Assembly: GCA_018666805.1 (NCBI GenBank)
Contig: JABIXB010000054.1
Coordinates: forward strand, 1-52,221
From: Rhodospirillaceae bacterium
GTDB lineage: Bacteria > Pseudomonadota > Alphaproteobacteria > UBA828
Direction of reading: 5' to 3'
DNA length: 52,221 nucleotides
Part shown: one piece after another, positions 8,577 through 16,530 of the stretch
Layout: the number at the start of each line of letters is the position of its first letter
Position numbering within the stretch: position 1 is the stretch's first letter
Position numbers and translations under genes: made by a program
Notes under the pieces: generated by a model
The model's input: only the letters and a program-made list of their open reading frames with translations
Databases searched by the model: none
What the model was told of the DNA's origin: nothing

Positions 8577-9265
8577 GCGCGGCGAACCGTAATAATCAGG
8601 CCTTCAGAAAATTGCGGAAAAATTGTCGACCATACATTCAGGAATGTATCGGACATTCTGTGCATTAAATTCTTATAATTTTTCCGGTGCTCCTGGTGGT
8701 AAAAAAAATCCTGAATTCCAAGCTTATTCATTTGCATGAGGCGCTTCAGGGTAAGGTAACTGAAGTAGCAAGTGTGCTCCAAATGCACCGCTTCATATGA
8801 GAAAAACATCTTGAAGAAGCGGTCGATGGCAAATGCATTGGGTGTGGAAATAACAATAATGCCATCCTCTTTAAGCGCGTGCCTCAGATTGGTGAGGGCG
8901 GAAGAAAAGCTATCAAGATGTTCGAGCACTTCGCCGAACAAAATCACATCATATTTTTCACTGACTTTGTCGCCAAATGTATGTTCCATAACATTGGCAC
9001 AGATATATTCGCCGGGGCATATCCTGGCCATGCTGTCCAAGGCATGCTGATTAATATCAATGCCGGTAACTCTGTTTGATACCTTCACTGCGCGGAAGTG
9101 CAGGGTATTTTCCAAGCCGGAATTCTTCCAGGCTTCGGTTTGATCCGCGTCATCAATATAGCCGCCCATCCCGACGTTAAGCACGTCCTTGCCAACGCAA
9201 TATTCGAGAAATTTTTCAATCCGGCGGACTTTTTTTGAACGGGGTAATTTTTTCTGGCGATCCAT
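8573..9265 (-). CDS. Class I SAM-dependent methyltransferase, substrate unknown
   Basis: This is a 230-residue cytoplasmic methyltransferase. Motif I reads VLNVGMGG, motif [14 protein letters not shown], and the post-motif [16 protein letters not shown] is followed by [12 protein letters not shown]. This arrangement is common in glycan and lipid methyltransferases of cell-surface loci. No substrate can be read from the sequence. The gene is visibly richer in A and T than the flanking argB and recO, and uses codons such as AAT, ATT and AAA more freely, which suggests later acquisition (inference). It stands alone between argB (convergent, 4-nt overlap) and recO. ATG 9265 is chosen. A TTG at 9286 would extend it by 7 residues, and neither start has a good ribosome binding site. 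Confidence 0.85.
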   Translation of the reverse strand: MDRQKKLPRSKKVRRIEKFLEYCVGKDVLNVGMGGYIDDADQTEAWKNSGLENTLHFRAVKVSNRVTGIDINQHALDSMARICPGEYICANVMEHTFGDKVSEKYDVILFGEVLEHLDSFSSALTNLRHALKEDGIIVISTPNAFAIDRFFKMFFSYEAVHLEHTCYFSYLTLKRLMQMNKLGIQDFFYHQEHRKNYKNLMHRMSDTFLNVWSTIFPQFSEGLIITVRRA

Positions 9266-9333
9266 AGTCTGAATTTTATAAACCAATTGGGACTAAGTAT
9301 TTTACAGCACGAGCTATTAATAAAAAGCAGATT

Positions 9334-10059
9334 TTAACCCCTAAGCGCCAATCGCTCGAGGAAGCGCTCGCGCGCCGGTGGCAGTTTGGCGCCGGCGAAA
9401 ACATGACCGGAGAGAAACCAGCCGGTTAAATTGAGTGCGGCGCGTAGCTCTTCGGCCGGTGGTGGCTCCGCCGGCTCCGGCCGAAGGAGAAACGCCGGCA
9501 GGGGCAATAATTTCTTGCGCCACTGGGTGCCCGCTTCGGCTGATACGGCGCGCCCGGAGCGCGGCGAGACATATATCAGATCCGTGGTTTCGCCGCTCAC
9601 CGCGCAGGCCGATAGATCGAGGCCGAAGCCGAGCTCGGCCAACAGCGTCAGTTCGAAGCGCGCATAGGATTCGGTCCATGCCGCGCCATTTTCAATATCC
9701 TCCGCCAAGCTTAGAAATTCGCCATAGATGTTGGTATAGGGATGACGCTCGGGCAGGGCGGCTTCAACCACGCTGCAGGCCGAAGACAGGGCGGCAAGGC
9801 GCAGCGCATCGTCGAGCAGCCCGGCCGCAGCGGCGTGCACCAATTCGCAAACGTAATTGCCGAGATGCTCCTCAAGGCGGGCGCGCCAAACGGCGCTCAC
9901 CCGGTTTCCGGCCTGATAGAGGCCGCGTGCGCGCCGGCCCTGGCCGCCGCGCACCAGCCCGGCGTGGCGGCCATGCTGTTTGGTTAACAGCATCACCAGA
10001 GACGATGTTTCACCGTGCCGCCGGGCCGAGAGAACAATGCCCGAATCGCTCCATTCCAT
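9334..10059 (-). CDS. recO: DNA repair protein RecO
   Basis: RecO loads RecA at single-strand gaps together with RecF and RecR. The N-terminal OB fold is recognisable (GIVLSARRHGETSSLVMLLTK, then GLVRGGQGRRARGLYQAGN), and the remainder is the helical C-terminal domain. Alphaproteobacterial RecO often lacks the CxxC zinc site, and none is seen here. At 241 residues it is normal in length. recO is often next to era; here a receiver-like gene on the opposite strand lies between them. Confidence 0.93.
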   Translation of the reverse strand: MEWSDSGIVLSARRHGETSSLVMLLTKQHGRHAGLVRGGQGRRARGLYQAGNRVSAVWRARLEEHLGNYVCELVHAAAAGLLDDALRLAALSSACSVVEAALPERHPYTNIYGEFLSLAEDIENGAAWTESYARFELTLLAELGFGLDLSACAVSGETTDLIYVSPRSGRAVSAEAGTQWRKKLLPLPAFLLRPEPAEPPPAEELRAALNLTGWFLSGHVFAGAKLPPARERFLERLALRG

Positions 10060-10198
10060 GCCCGTTTATAGCATGCGGAGAGGCTTGCCACCCGCCGCAC
10101 GGTGCGACTTCGGCGTTAATATTATCATTTACTTAATCTTATTATTCCAATCTACGGGCCAACTTCCACCTGCAAGAACTCAGTTAGAACCGGATTTT

Positions 10199-11221
10199 AT
10201 GAGTCAATCTGGCGCTCAAAGCGCGTCCCCCTTCGCCGAGGCTTCGAATAATGCGCCTGGATATAATCTGGCCGATGTCGAAGTGGTGCTGTTCAGCCCG
10301 GTTCAGAACACGCGCCGCGTCATCCGCGATGCGGTGCACGGCGCCGGCTTTCGCCGCGTCAATGTCGTTAATTCGTTGGATAAGCTGCGCCGTGCGGTAC
10401 GCGAAACAGAATTCGATATGCTCGTGCTCGAAGCCAAGGAGCATATCGAAGGCGTATGCGAACATATTCGCGACATTCGCCACGGCCGGCTTGGCAAGAA
10501 CCCCTACCTCGTCATCACCGTAATTACCTGGAAACCGGACGATACAACGATTCGCAAATTCGTCGATGTCGGTGCTGACGATATCATTACGATGCCGATA
10601 TCGATTGGTGCGGTGACGCACCGGGTCGATCATATTGTCGAGAATCGGCAGAAGTTTATTGCCACATCGCGTTATGTCGGCCCCGATCGGCGTGATCCGG
10701 GCCGGAAACAGGATCCGTCCGATCCGGGTGGGTTCGAAGTGCCGAACGGGGTGCGTTTCAAGGCCACCGGCGATGATTCGGCGAAGGTGGATTACGAGAA
10801 GATCGAGCGCGCAAACCGCATCGTCAGGGAACACCGTTTGCGCCGTAGCACATTGCGGTTCGACCATTTCGCAGCCAAGCTGGAGCGTTTCATTAAGCAA
10901 AAGCCGGGCGAAAGCCTGCCGCGAAAAGAGCTTGCGGAGATGAACGAACTGGTCGGCTATATCGTGCGCGAAACAGAGGGCGATCCGCGTTCGGAAATTC
11001 TCGAGCTGGTCGGTTCATTGCAAAAAATAATGAACGAAGCAGCTATGGATGGCCACCCGGAAGCGAACTTATTTGCCCTTCTGCGTGTCCATGGCGAGGC
11101 CTTGTTGGCGCTACTGCGCGGCGGCGAAGAAGCAGCGGAGCTTGTTGTTCGCGCGGTCTTCACGGCAGCAAAAGTCATCGATAAACGGTCGTCGAAGCGG
11201 AAAGAAGCAGAAGCCGACTAG
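10199..11221 (+). CDS. Response-regulator-like protein with a degenerate receiver domain
   Basis: The protein has 340 residues. Residues 27-145 fit a CheY-type receiver fold (VEVVLFSPVQN, FDMLVLEAKE, VITVITWK, GADDIITMPIS). The phosphorylation site is lost: the acidic pair after strand 1 is replaced by Ser-Pro, the phospho-Asp position is Glu78, and the conserved Lys of the KP motif is Met132. The Thr after strand 4 is retained. The C-terminal 190 residues are mostly charged and helical with no recognised DNA-binding or enzymatic domain. It probably acts as a phosphorylation-independent scaffold or adaptor (inference). It stands alone, divergent from recO and convergent with era (4-nt overlap). 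The frame is open upstream to 9980 inside recO, but ATG 10199 is where receiver-like sequence begins. Confidence 0.8.
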   Translation: MSQSGAQSASPFAEASNNAPGYNLADVEVVLFSPVQNTRRVIRDAVHGAGFRRVNVVNSLDKLRRAVRETEFDMLVLEAKEHIEGVCEHIRDIRHGRLGKNPYLVITVITWKPDDTTIRKFVDVGADDIITMPISIGAVTHRVDHIVENRQKFIATSRYVGPDRRDPGRKQDPSDPGGFEVPNGVRFKATGDDSAKVDYEKIERANRIVREHRLRRSTLRFDHFAAKLERFIKQKPGESLPRKELAEMNELVGYIVRETEGDPRSEILELVGSLQKIMNEAAMDGHPEANLFALLRVHGEALLALLRGGEEAAELVVRAVFTAAKVIDKRSSKRKEAEAD

Positions 11222-12132
11222 CTGTTAAATTCAAGCCCGAGGTCGCGGTAGCGCTCCGGATCGTCGTGCCAGCCTTCGCGCACCTTCACAAACAGAAAGA
11301 GATGTACCCGGCGATCAAGCAGGTCCTGCAGTTCGTTGCGTGCGTCCTGGCCAACCGATTTAATGCGCTGGCCGCCCTTGCCCAGCACCATCGCCTTATG
11401 GGTGCTGCGCGAGACATAAACGATCTGCTCGATCCGAACCGACCCGTCCTTCAGCTCGCGCCAGCTTTCCGTTTCGACGGTCAGCGAATAGGGCAGTTCC
11501 TGATGCAGCTGCAAAAACAATTTCTCGCGCGTGATCTCAGCCGCCAACAAGCGGTCGGAAATATCGCTCAGCTGGTCCTCGGGATAGAGCCATGGCCCTT
11601 TGGGCAGCAAGCCGACCAGATGGTCGAGTAAATCCTCGACACCATGGCCGTCGAGAGCGGAGATCATGAAGATGCGCTCGGTCGAGGCGCCGTCATCGAG
11701 CGATGCGGCGAGCGGCAGTAATTTTTCGTGTGCCACCTGGTCGATTTTGTTGATCGCCACCACCGCCTTGCGCCCCGATTTAATCAACCCGTCACGGATG
11801 TTGCGGGTATTCGAATCGAGGCCGCGCTCGGCGTCGATCAGCAGCAGGATGGCATCGGCATCCTGGGCGCCGCTCCAGGCGGCGTGCACCATGGCGCGTT
11901 CAAGACGGCGCTTGGCGTCGTGAAAGATGCCTGGCGTATCGACAAGAACGAGCTGCGCCGCGCCGACAATGCGGATGCCGCGCACCCGCGCCCGCGTGGT
12001 TTGTACCTTGGGCGAAACGATCGAGACCTTGGCGCCGACCAGGCGGTTAATGAGGGTGGATTTACCGACATTGGGTGCGCCGAGGATAGCGACAAAGCCG
12101 GCGCGTTTATTATCCGTCATTTTTGCCATCAT
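11218..12132 (-). CDS. era: GTPase Era
   Basis: Era is an essential GTPase in 16S rRNA maturation and 30S assembly. It shows the P-loop GAPNVGKST, the DTPGIF switch II motif, NKIDQV, and a C-terminal KH domain (VLGKGGQRIKSVGQDAR). It has the usual length, 304 residues. The first ATGs (12132, 12129, 12120) overlap the end of rnc by 23 to 11 nt, which indicates translational coupling. It is the last gene of the DUF2062-pdxJ-acpS-lepB-rnc-era operon. Confidence 0.97.
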   Translation of the reverse strand: MMAKMTDNKRAGFVAILGAPNVGKSTLINRLVGAKVSIVSPKVQTTRARVRGIRIVGAAQLVLVDTPGIFHDAKRRLERAMVHAAWSGAQDADAILLLIDAERGLDSNTRNIRDGLIKSGRKAVVAINKIDQVAHEKLLPLAASLDDGASTERIFMISALDGHGVEDLLDHLVGLLPKGPWLYPEDQLSDISDRLLAAEITREKLFLQLHQELPYSLTVETESWRELKDGSVRIEQIVYVSRSTHKAMVLGKGGQRIKSVGQDARNELQDLLDRRVHLFLFVKVREGWHDDPERYRDLGLEFNS

Positions 12133-12850
12133 CTGTTGCCAACCGGTCTAACAATATTTGCGCTGCTGCTTGCTCGGCCGCCTGTTTGCTGCCGCCCTTG
12201 GCAAGGGCAGCGGGAAAGTTGGCAACCCGCGCTTCAATTTCAAAAGACGGCGCATGGGCCGGGCCCTGGCGGTCGACGATATGATAAACCGGCAGTGTGC
12301 CGTGATGTGCCTGACACCATTCCTGCAGCGATGATTTGGCGTCGCGCGGCGGGCTGATATCCTCGGCCATGGGTTCGGCCCAATAATGGTTGATAAATTT
12401 CGCCGCCGCCGTATAGCCGCCATCGAGAAAGAGGGCGGCAATAACGGCTTCGCAGGCGTCCGCAAGGTTGGCTGAATTTTCCCGCCCACCGCTGTCTTCT
12501 TCGCCTTTGGCTAGAACCAAGTGATCGCCGAAATGCAGGCGCCGCGCGATACGTTCCAACGCCTCGCGCCGCACAAGTGCTGTGAAACGTGGCGACAGCG
12601 CGCCCTCGCTTTCACCGGGATAATGCGCATAGAGCATCTCCGCTACCGCCAGGCCGAGCACCCGGTCGCCGAGGAATTCGAGCCGTTGATTGGATTGTAC
12701 GGCGCCCGAGACGGCGCTCGGATGGACGAAGGCGCAGGCCAGTAATTGGCTGTCGCTGAAGCGATGAAAGAGATCCGCCGCGAGCGCCCGGGCCATCGCC
12801 TCGGCGCTCTCAGGCGTAAAGGGCGGGGCGGATTTACGCCGTTCTGCCAC
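12110..12850 (-). CDS. rnc: Ribonuclease III
   Basis: RNase III cuts double-stranded RNA in rRNA and mRNA processing. The nuclease signature NQRLEFLGDRVLGLAVAEML contains the catalytic acidic residues, and a second acidic site DACEAVIAALFLDGG follows. The C-terminal double-stranded RNA-binding domain ends GGSKQAAEQAAAQILL. It starts with GTG at 12850, overlapping the lepB stop by 1 nt (TAGTG), and has a normal 246 residues. Confidence 0.97.
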   Translation of the reverse strand: MAERRKSAPPFTPESAEAMARALAADLFHRFSDSQLLACAFVHPSAVSGAVQSNQRLEFLGDRVLGLAVAEMLYAHYPGESEGALSPRFTALVRREALERIARRLHFGDHLVLAKGEEDSGGRENSANLADACEAVIAALFLDGGYTAAAKFINHYWAEPMAEDISPPRDAKSSLQEWCQAHHGTLPVYHIVDRQGPAHAPSFEIEARVANFPAALAKGGSKQAAEQAAAQILLDRLATDDGKNDG

Positions 12851-13626
12851 TAGTCAACAGAGAGAAACAGGCGATCAAAGCGTGTCGCCTTGCCCCACTT
12901 CCAGATTTCCCAAATCTCGGCGCCGCCATTGGTCGAGTAGAAAATAAACTCGGCCCGCCCGACAAGGTTTTCCGCCGGGATGAAGCCGACACCCGAATAG
13001 GCGTTGTCGATGCGGCTATCGAGCGAATTGTCGCGATTGTCACCCATGGCGAAGAAATGCCCTTCCGGGACGGTAAATATTTTGGTGTTGTCGAGATTGC
13101 CGTTGGGATTCGAATCAAGCGTATGGTGGCGCGCGCCGTTAGGCAGAATTTCCTCGAACTGGGCGATGGTGCGCTTGCGACCATAGAGATCGGTAAAAAC
13201 AAAATTCTCGGCACGCCGCTTCTCAACCGGCACATCATTGATCTGTATGACACCGTCCAGAACCTGAATACGGTCGCCGGGCAGGCCGACGATACGCTTG
13301 ATATAATCGGTTTCATTGTCGCGCGGCAGCTTAAAGACAGCGACATCGCCGCGCTCCGGATCGGAGCCGAAAATACGCCCGGAGAACAGGTCGATATTCC
13401 ACGGCAGCGAATATTTGCTGTAGCCATAGGCATATTTGGAGACAAACAGATAATCGCCGACCATCAGCGTCGGAATCATCGAGCCGGACGGGATATTGAA
13501 CGGCTCGAGCGCCACTGAGCGCACCACCATGGCGGCAATAACCGCATAGGCGACCGTGCGAATTGTGTCCCACAATCCGCTCGATTTCCGTTTCTTCGTT
13601 TTTTCACTGCTCGTCGCTTTGGCCAT
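12850..13626 (-). CDS. lepB: Signal peptidase I
   Basis: This membrane peptidase removes Sec and Tat signal peptides. A short Lys-rich cytoplasmic N-terminus is followed by one membrane helix (about residues 22-40), then IPSGSMIPTL with the nucleophile Ser49. The general-base Lys lies in YIKRIVGLPGDRI, and box E is GDNRDNSLDSR. At 258 residues it is a compact, single-anchor version. It lies between acpS and rnc in the operon. Confidence 0.97.
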   Translation of the reverse strand: MAKATSSEKTKKRKSSGLWDTIRTVAYAVIAAMVVRSVALEPFNIPSGSMIPTLMVGDYLFVSKYAYGYSKYSLPWNIDLFSGRIFGSDPERGDVAVFKLPRDNETDYIKRIVGLPGDRIQVLDGVIQINDVPVEKRRAENFVFTDLYGRKRTIAQFEEILPNGARHHTLDSNPNGNLDNTKIFTVPEGHFFAMGDNRDNSLDSRIDNAYSGVGFIPAENLVGRAEFIFYSTNGGAEIWEIWKWGKATRFDRLFLSVD

Positions 13627-13706
13627 GGGGCTCGCGGAATCCGATTATGGTTGTCGATTAATCTTACGGTACTGAGAACCCTGGGCCGTTGCGTGCCGCG
13701 CTTGCC

Positions 13707-14114
13707 TCACTCTGATGTGGCGGGCAGTGCGGTGATGATCACAATAGCCTGGGCGGTCGGCGGTTCGTCGGTTAGGGATACGTTGATCTGTGTCGTCATG
13801 CCTGAAGGCGTTAGGGATTGCAAGCGCGCTGCGGCACCCCCGGTGAGTCGCATGGTCGGTTTTCCCGACGGCAGGTTGACGACTTCCATATCGCGCCAGA
13901 ACACGCCTTTGCGAAATCCCGTGCCGAGCGCCTTTGAGCAGGCTTCCTTGGCGGCAAAGCGGCGCGCATAACTTTCGGCCCGCGCCGCCCGGCGTTCCGA
14001 CTTGGCGCGCTCGCCTTCGGTATAGATGCGGTTGGTAAAGCGCTCGCCAAATCGCTCCAACGTGCGCTCGATGCGCCGAATGTCGATGAGGTCGCTGCCC
14101 AGGCCAATTATCAT
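13707..14114 (-). CDS. acpS: Holo-[acyl-carrier-protein] synthase
   Basis: AcpS transfers 4'-phosphopantetheine from CoA to apo-ACP for fatty acid synthesis. The motif [13 protein letters not shown] at the N-terminus and [14 protein letters not shown] contain the Mg-binding Asp and Glu residues. The length is 135 residues, normal. It lies 27 nt after pdxJ and 80 nt before lepB. Confidence 0.96.
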   Translation of the reverse strand: MIIGLGSDLIDIRRIERTLERFGERFTNRIYTEGERAKSERRAARAESYARRFAAKEACSKALGTGFRKGVFWRDMEVVNLPSGKPTMRLTGGAAARLQSLTPSGMTTQINVSLTDEPPTAQAIVIITALPATSE

Positions 14115-14141
14115 GTCGGGATAATAACGGTGCTGACAAAC

Positions 14142-14900
14142 TCAGGCGCTTTTCTCACCCAACGCCTCGGCGCGGGCCCGGTCCATCAGCGCCCGCATGC
14201 GCCGGATCGCACTGTCGAGGCCGGAGAAAATTGCTTCGCCAATGAGAAAATGGCCGATATTAAGCTCGACCACCTGTTGGATGGCGGCAATCGGTGCGAC
14301 ATCATCGAAGCTGAGACCATGCCCGGCGCGGACCTCAAGGCCGAGCGACGCCGCATAGCGCGCGGCATTTTGGATGCGCGTCAATTCGCTGGCTTGCACC
14401 TCGCCGGCTGTGGCGTCGCAATAGGTTCCGGTGTGCAGTTCAACCGCTGTCGCGCCGACTGCTAAAGAGGCGTCCAATTGCGCCGCATCCGGATCGACGA
14501 ACAAGCTAACCAGGCAACCAGCCGATTTTAAGGGTTCGATATAGGGCGCCAGGTGGGCTTTGGCGGCGATCACATCAAGGCCGCCCTCGGTGGTCAGTTC
14601 CTGGCGTTTTTCCGGTACCAGGCAAATTCCCGGCGGGGCGTGGCGCAGCGCGATCTCGCGCATCTCATCGGTCGCCGCCATTTCAAGATTAAGCGGTAGA
14701 TCGATCTCGGCCATCAGGCGGCTCAGATCGTCGTCGGAAATATGCCGGCGGTCTTCGCGCAGGTGGCAGACAATGCCGTCAGCGCCGGCGCTGGCCGCGA
14801 GCTTGGCCGCCCGCACCGGGTCCGGCAGGCCACCGCCACGCGCATTTCGAATGGTCGCGACATGATCGATATTGACGCCGAGGCGCAGTTTTTCGCTCAT
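14142..14900 (-). CDS. pdxJ: Pyridoxine 5'-phosphate synthase
   Basis: PdxJ condenses 1-deoxyxylulose 5-phosphate with 3-amino-2-oxopropyl phosphate in the DXP-dependent vitamin B6 pathway. The N-terminus LRLGVNIDHVATIRNARGG and the segments CHLREDRRHI, ELHTGTYCDA and NIGHFLIGEAIF are diagnostic of this TIM barrel. ATG 14900 gives 252 residues and overlaps the DUF2062 stop by 1 nt (TGATG); an adjacent GTG at 14903 would add one residue. Confidence 0.97.
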   Translation of the reverse strand: MSEKLRLGVNIDHVATIRNARGGGLPDPVRAAKLAASAGADGIVCHLREDRRHISDDDLSRLMAEIDLPLNLEMAATDEMREIALRHAPPGICLVPEKRQELTTEGGLDVIAAKAHLAPYIEPLKSAGCLVSLFVDPDAAQLDASLAVGATAVELHTGTYCDATAGEVQASELTRIQNAARYAASLGLEVRAGHGLSFDDVAPIAAIQQVVELNIGHFLIGEAIFSGLDSAIRRMRALMDRARAEALGEKSA

Positions 14901-15619
14901 CACACCTTGCTCTCACCGGCTGCCCGGCCGATTGGCGTGACGGTTGCGGAAGGCCGTTCGTTTTCCCCCCGCGTGGGGTCCGGGATGGTCAGTTCATCGC
15001 CCGCTTCCACGCCGCTTAGAAAGGGATCCTCGGCATTGCTGTTGGCCACCCCCGCTTCCCGCTCACGCCGCTCCTCGGCCAAGACCTGCCGGCGTTTGAC
15101 GCGCATTGTATGGCGGTGATGCTGATAATTGGCGATGCCGCGGCGAATCGGGATATAGAAGATCACCCAGACGACAAGGCCGGCCGGAACGCCACCGACC
15201 AGCATCGGAACGCCGATGGTGGCAAATTGATCGAAAATCATGGTCAGGCTGAGGTCAGAAAAACTCATCTCCGGCATGTCCCGGCCCATGATTTTGCTGC
15301 CCAGCCACAGCACGCCGAACCAGATTCCCGGGAAAGTCCAGGGATTGCCGACCGCAGTGCCGATCGCCGATGCCAGGATATTGGCGCGCAATCCCCAAGC
15401 CAGGAGGCCTGCCAGAACAAAATGTAAGCCGATGAATGGCGTAAACGACACGGCGGCGCCGAGCGCGAAACCGCAGGCGATGGAGTAGGGCGTACCGGGC
15501 ATGCGCTTGATGCGGGAGGCGTAGTATTTACCGGCGCGGCGCCAGCCCATGCGCGGCCAGACGAGTTCCAGCAGGCGCATCAGCAGCGCGCGTTTGCGCC
15601 GGCGGCGAAAGACACTCAT
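14900..15619 (-). CDS. DUF2062 domain membrane protein
   Basis: This is a membrane protein of unknown function, 239 residues. An Arg-rich N-terminus precedes the DUF2062 core with PYSIACGFALGAAVSFTPF, GLRANILASAIGTAVGNPWTF and two or three further hydrophobic segments. The last 70 residues are charged and unstructured in appearance. It is the first full-size gene of the pdxJ-acpS-lepB-rnc-era operon. Its ATG overlaps the stop of a possible 23-codon upstream ORF by 4 nt (ATGA). Confidence 0.85.
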   Translation of the reverse strand: MSVFRRRRKRALLMRLLELVWPRMGWRRAGKYYASRIKRMPGTPYSIACGFALGAAVSFTPFIGLHFVLAGLLAWGLRANILASAIGTAVGNPWTFPGIWFGVLWLGSKIMGRDMPEMSFSDLSLTMIFDQFATIGVPMLVGGVPAGLVVWVIFYIPIRRGIANYQHHRHTMRVKRRQVLAEERREREAGVANSNAEDPFLSGVEAGDELTIPDPTRGENERPSATVTPIGRAAGESKV

Positions 15620-15687
15620 CTGGCGCCACCATCGGCAACCGGTCCGAAGCCGGCTCTCGCTCCGCGATGCATCACTGTAATCGCCAT
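15616..15687 (-). CDS. Possible 23-residue small ORF coupled to the DUF2062 gene
   Basis: The frame starts at ATG 15687 behind the purine-rich sequence GGGAGAAGG, the best ribosome binding site in this interval. It encodes MAITVMHRGARAGFGPVADG plus three residues, and its TGA overlaps the next ATG (ATGA). No family is recognised. It could be a leader peptide coupling translation to the downstream gene, or only an entry site for ribosomes. The same frame is open to 15819, but the extension lacks a ribosome binding site. Confidence 0.35.
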   Translation of the reverse strand: MAITVMHRGARAGFGPVADGGAR

Positions 15688-15741
15688 CCTTCTCCCTTTC
15701 GAAGGCCTTTTGATTTTATTTTTGGCAACCTCGAACCCTAT

Positions 15742-15771
15742 TAGATATCGCAAAAACAGGGTATTGCGCAA
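15742..15771 (-). promoter_or_regulatory. Candidate promoter for the DUF2062-pdxJ-acpS-lepB-rnc-era operon
   Basis: Read on the minus strand, TTGCGC (15771-15766) and TATCTA (15747-15742) are separated by 18 bp in a locally AT-rich gap between the deiodinase-like gene and the DUF2062 gene. Confidence 0.4.
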
Positions 15772-15849
15772 GCAGTGCGCAAAATCGGGAGGCGCCTCAG
15801 CTTGGCAAATATTCTCCATTTTGGCGGTTTTCCGCCGGCGCCGCCCGGT

Positions 15850-16521
15850 TTAACCGACGAAGGTGGCGATATCGGCCAGGGGGTGGCGCTCGATATTAGG
15901 CACTTTGGCGCCTTTGGCCGGGTAGCCCGCGACGACGATCATCGCCGCGCGTTCGTTCGCCGGGCGGCCCAAGAGGGTGCGCAGAAATCCCATCGGGCTC
16001 GGCGTGTGGGTGAGGGTGGCGAGGCCGGCATGGTGCAGCGCGGTCAGCAGGATGCCGCAGGCGATGCCGACACTTTCGCTGACATAGTAGTGCTTGATGC
16101 GCTCGCCCGCCGCATCGACATCATAGCCGCGCTGAAAAACGACGATCAGATAGGGCGCGGTTTCGAGATAGGGCTTCTCGGCGTCGGTGCCGAGCGGCGC
16201 CAAAGCCTTCAGCCAAGCTTTCGGCGCCCGTTTGCGGTAAAATTCGCGCTCTTCTTTTTCCGCCGCGAGACGGATACGGCGCTTCACCGCTGGCGCGCTA
16301 ACGACAACGAAATGCCAGGGCTGCATATGTGCGCCGCTCGGCGCCGTGGCGGCGCTCAAGACACATTTTTCGATCACGCCTTGCGGCACCGGTCGCTTGG
16401 AAAACATGCGCACCGTGCGGCGCGTTTTAATACTGCGGTAGAAATTGGCGGCGCGGCGCTGCATCTGGGCGCCGTCGCGCGTCACATAACCCTTGAGCGG
16501 CACCGGCCGGTATTTGCTCAT
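15850..16521 (-). CDS. Nitroreductase-fold flavoprotein resembling iodotyrosine deiodinase
   Basis: This is an FMN enzyme of the nitroreductase superfamily, 223 residues. The flavin phosphate site reads RRTVR (residues 34-38), and the flavin-contact region is [12 protein letters not shown]. The closest family I recognise is iodotyrosine deiodinase. The stretches [18 protein letters not shown] and LLGRPANE and the ending [10 protein letters not shown] follow that family. The three residues that hold the substrate zwitterion in human IYD (Glu157, Tyr161, Lys182, recalled from memory) have counterparts at Glu91, Tyr95 and Lys116 with identical spacing. Reductive dehalogenation of halotyrosines is therefore a reasonable prediction, but not shown. 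It starts at ATG 16521 behind GGAGG, 9 nt after the rsh stop, so it may be co-transcribed with rsh. Confidence 0.85.
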   Translation of the reverse strand: MSKYRPVPLKGYVTRDGAQMQRRAANFYRSIKTRRTVRMFSKRPVPQGVIEKCVLSAATAPSGAHMQPWHFVVVSAPAVKRRIRLAAEKEEREFYRKRAPKAWLKALAPLGTDAEKPYLETAPYLIVVFQRGYDVDAAGERIKHYYVSESVGIACGILLTALHHAGLATLTHTPSPMGFLRTLLGRPANERAAMIVVAGYPAKGAKVPNIERHPLADIATFVG

Positions 16522-16530
16522 ATTGCCTCC

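Noticed and set aside
15616-15819. A 67-codon version of the small ORF before the DUF2062 gene
   Set aside because: The longer start has no ribosome binding site and would cross the promoter-like sequence at 15742-15771. Only the 23-codon form has a good site.
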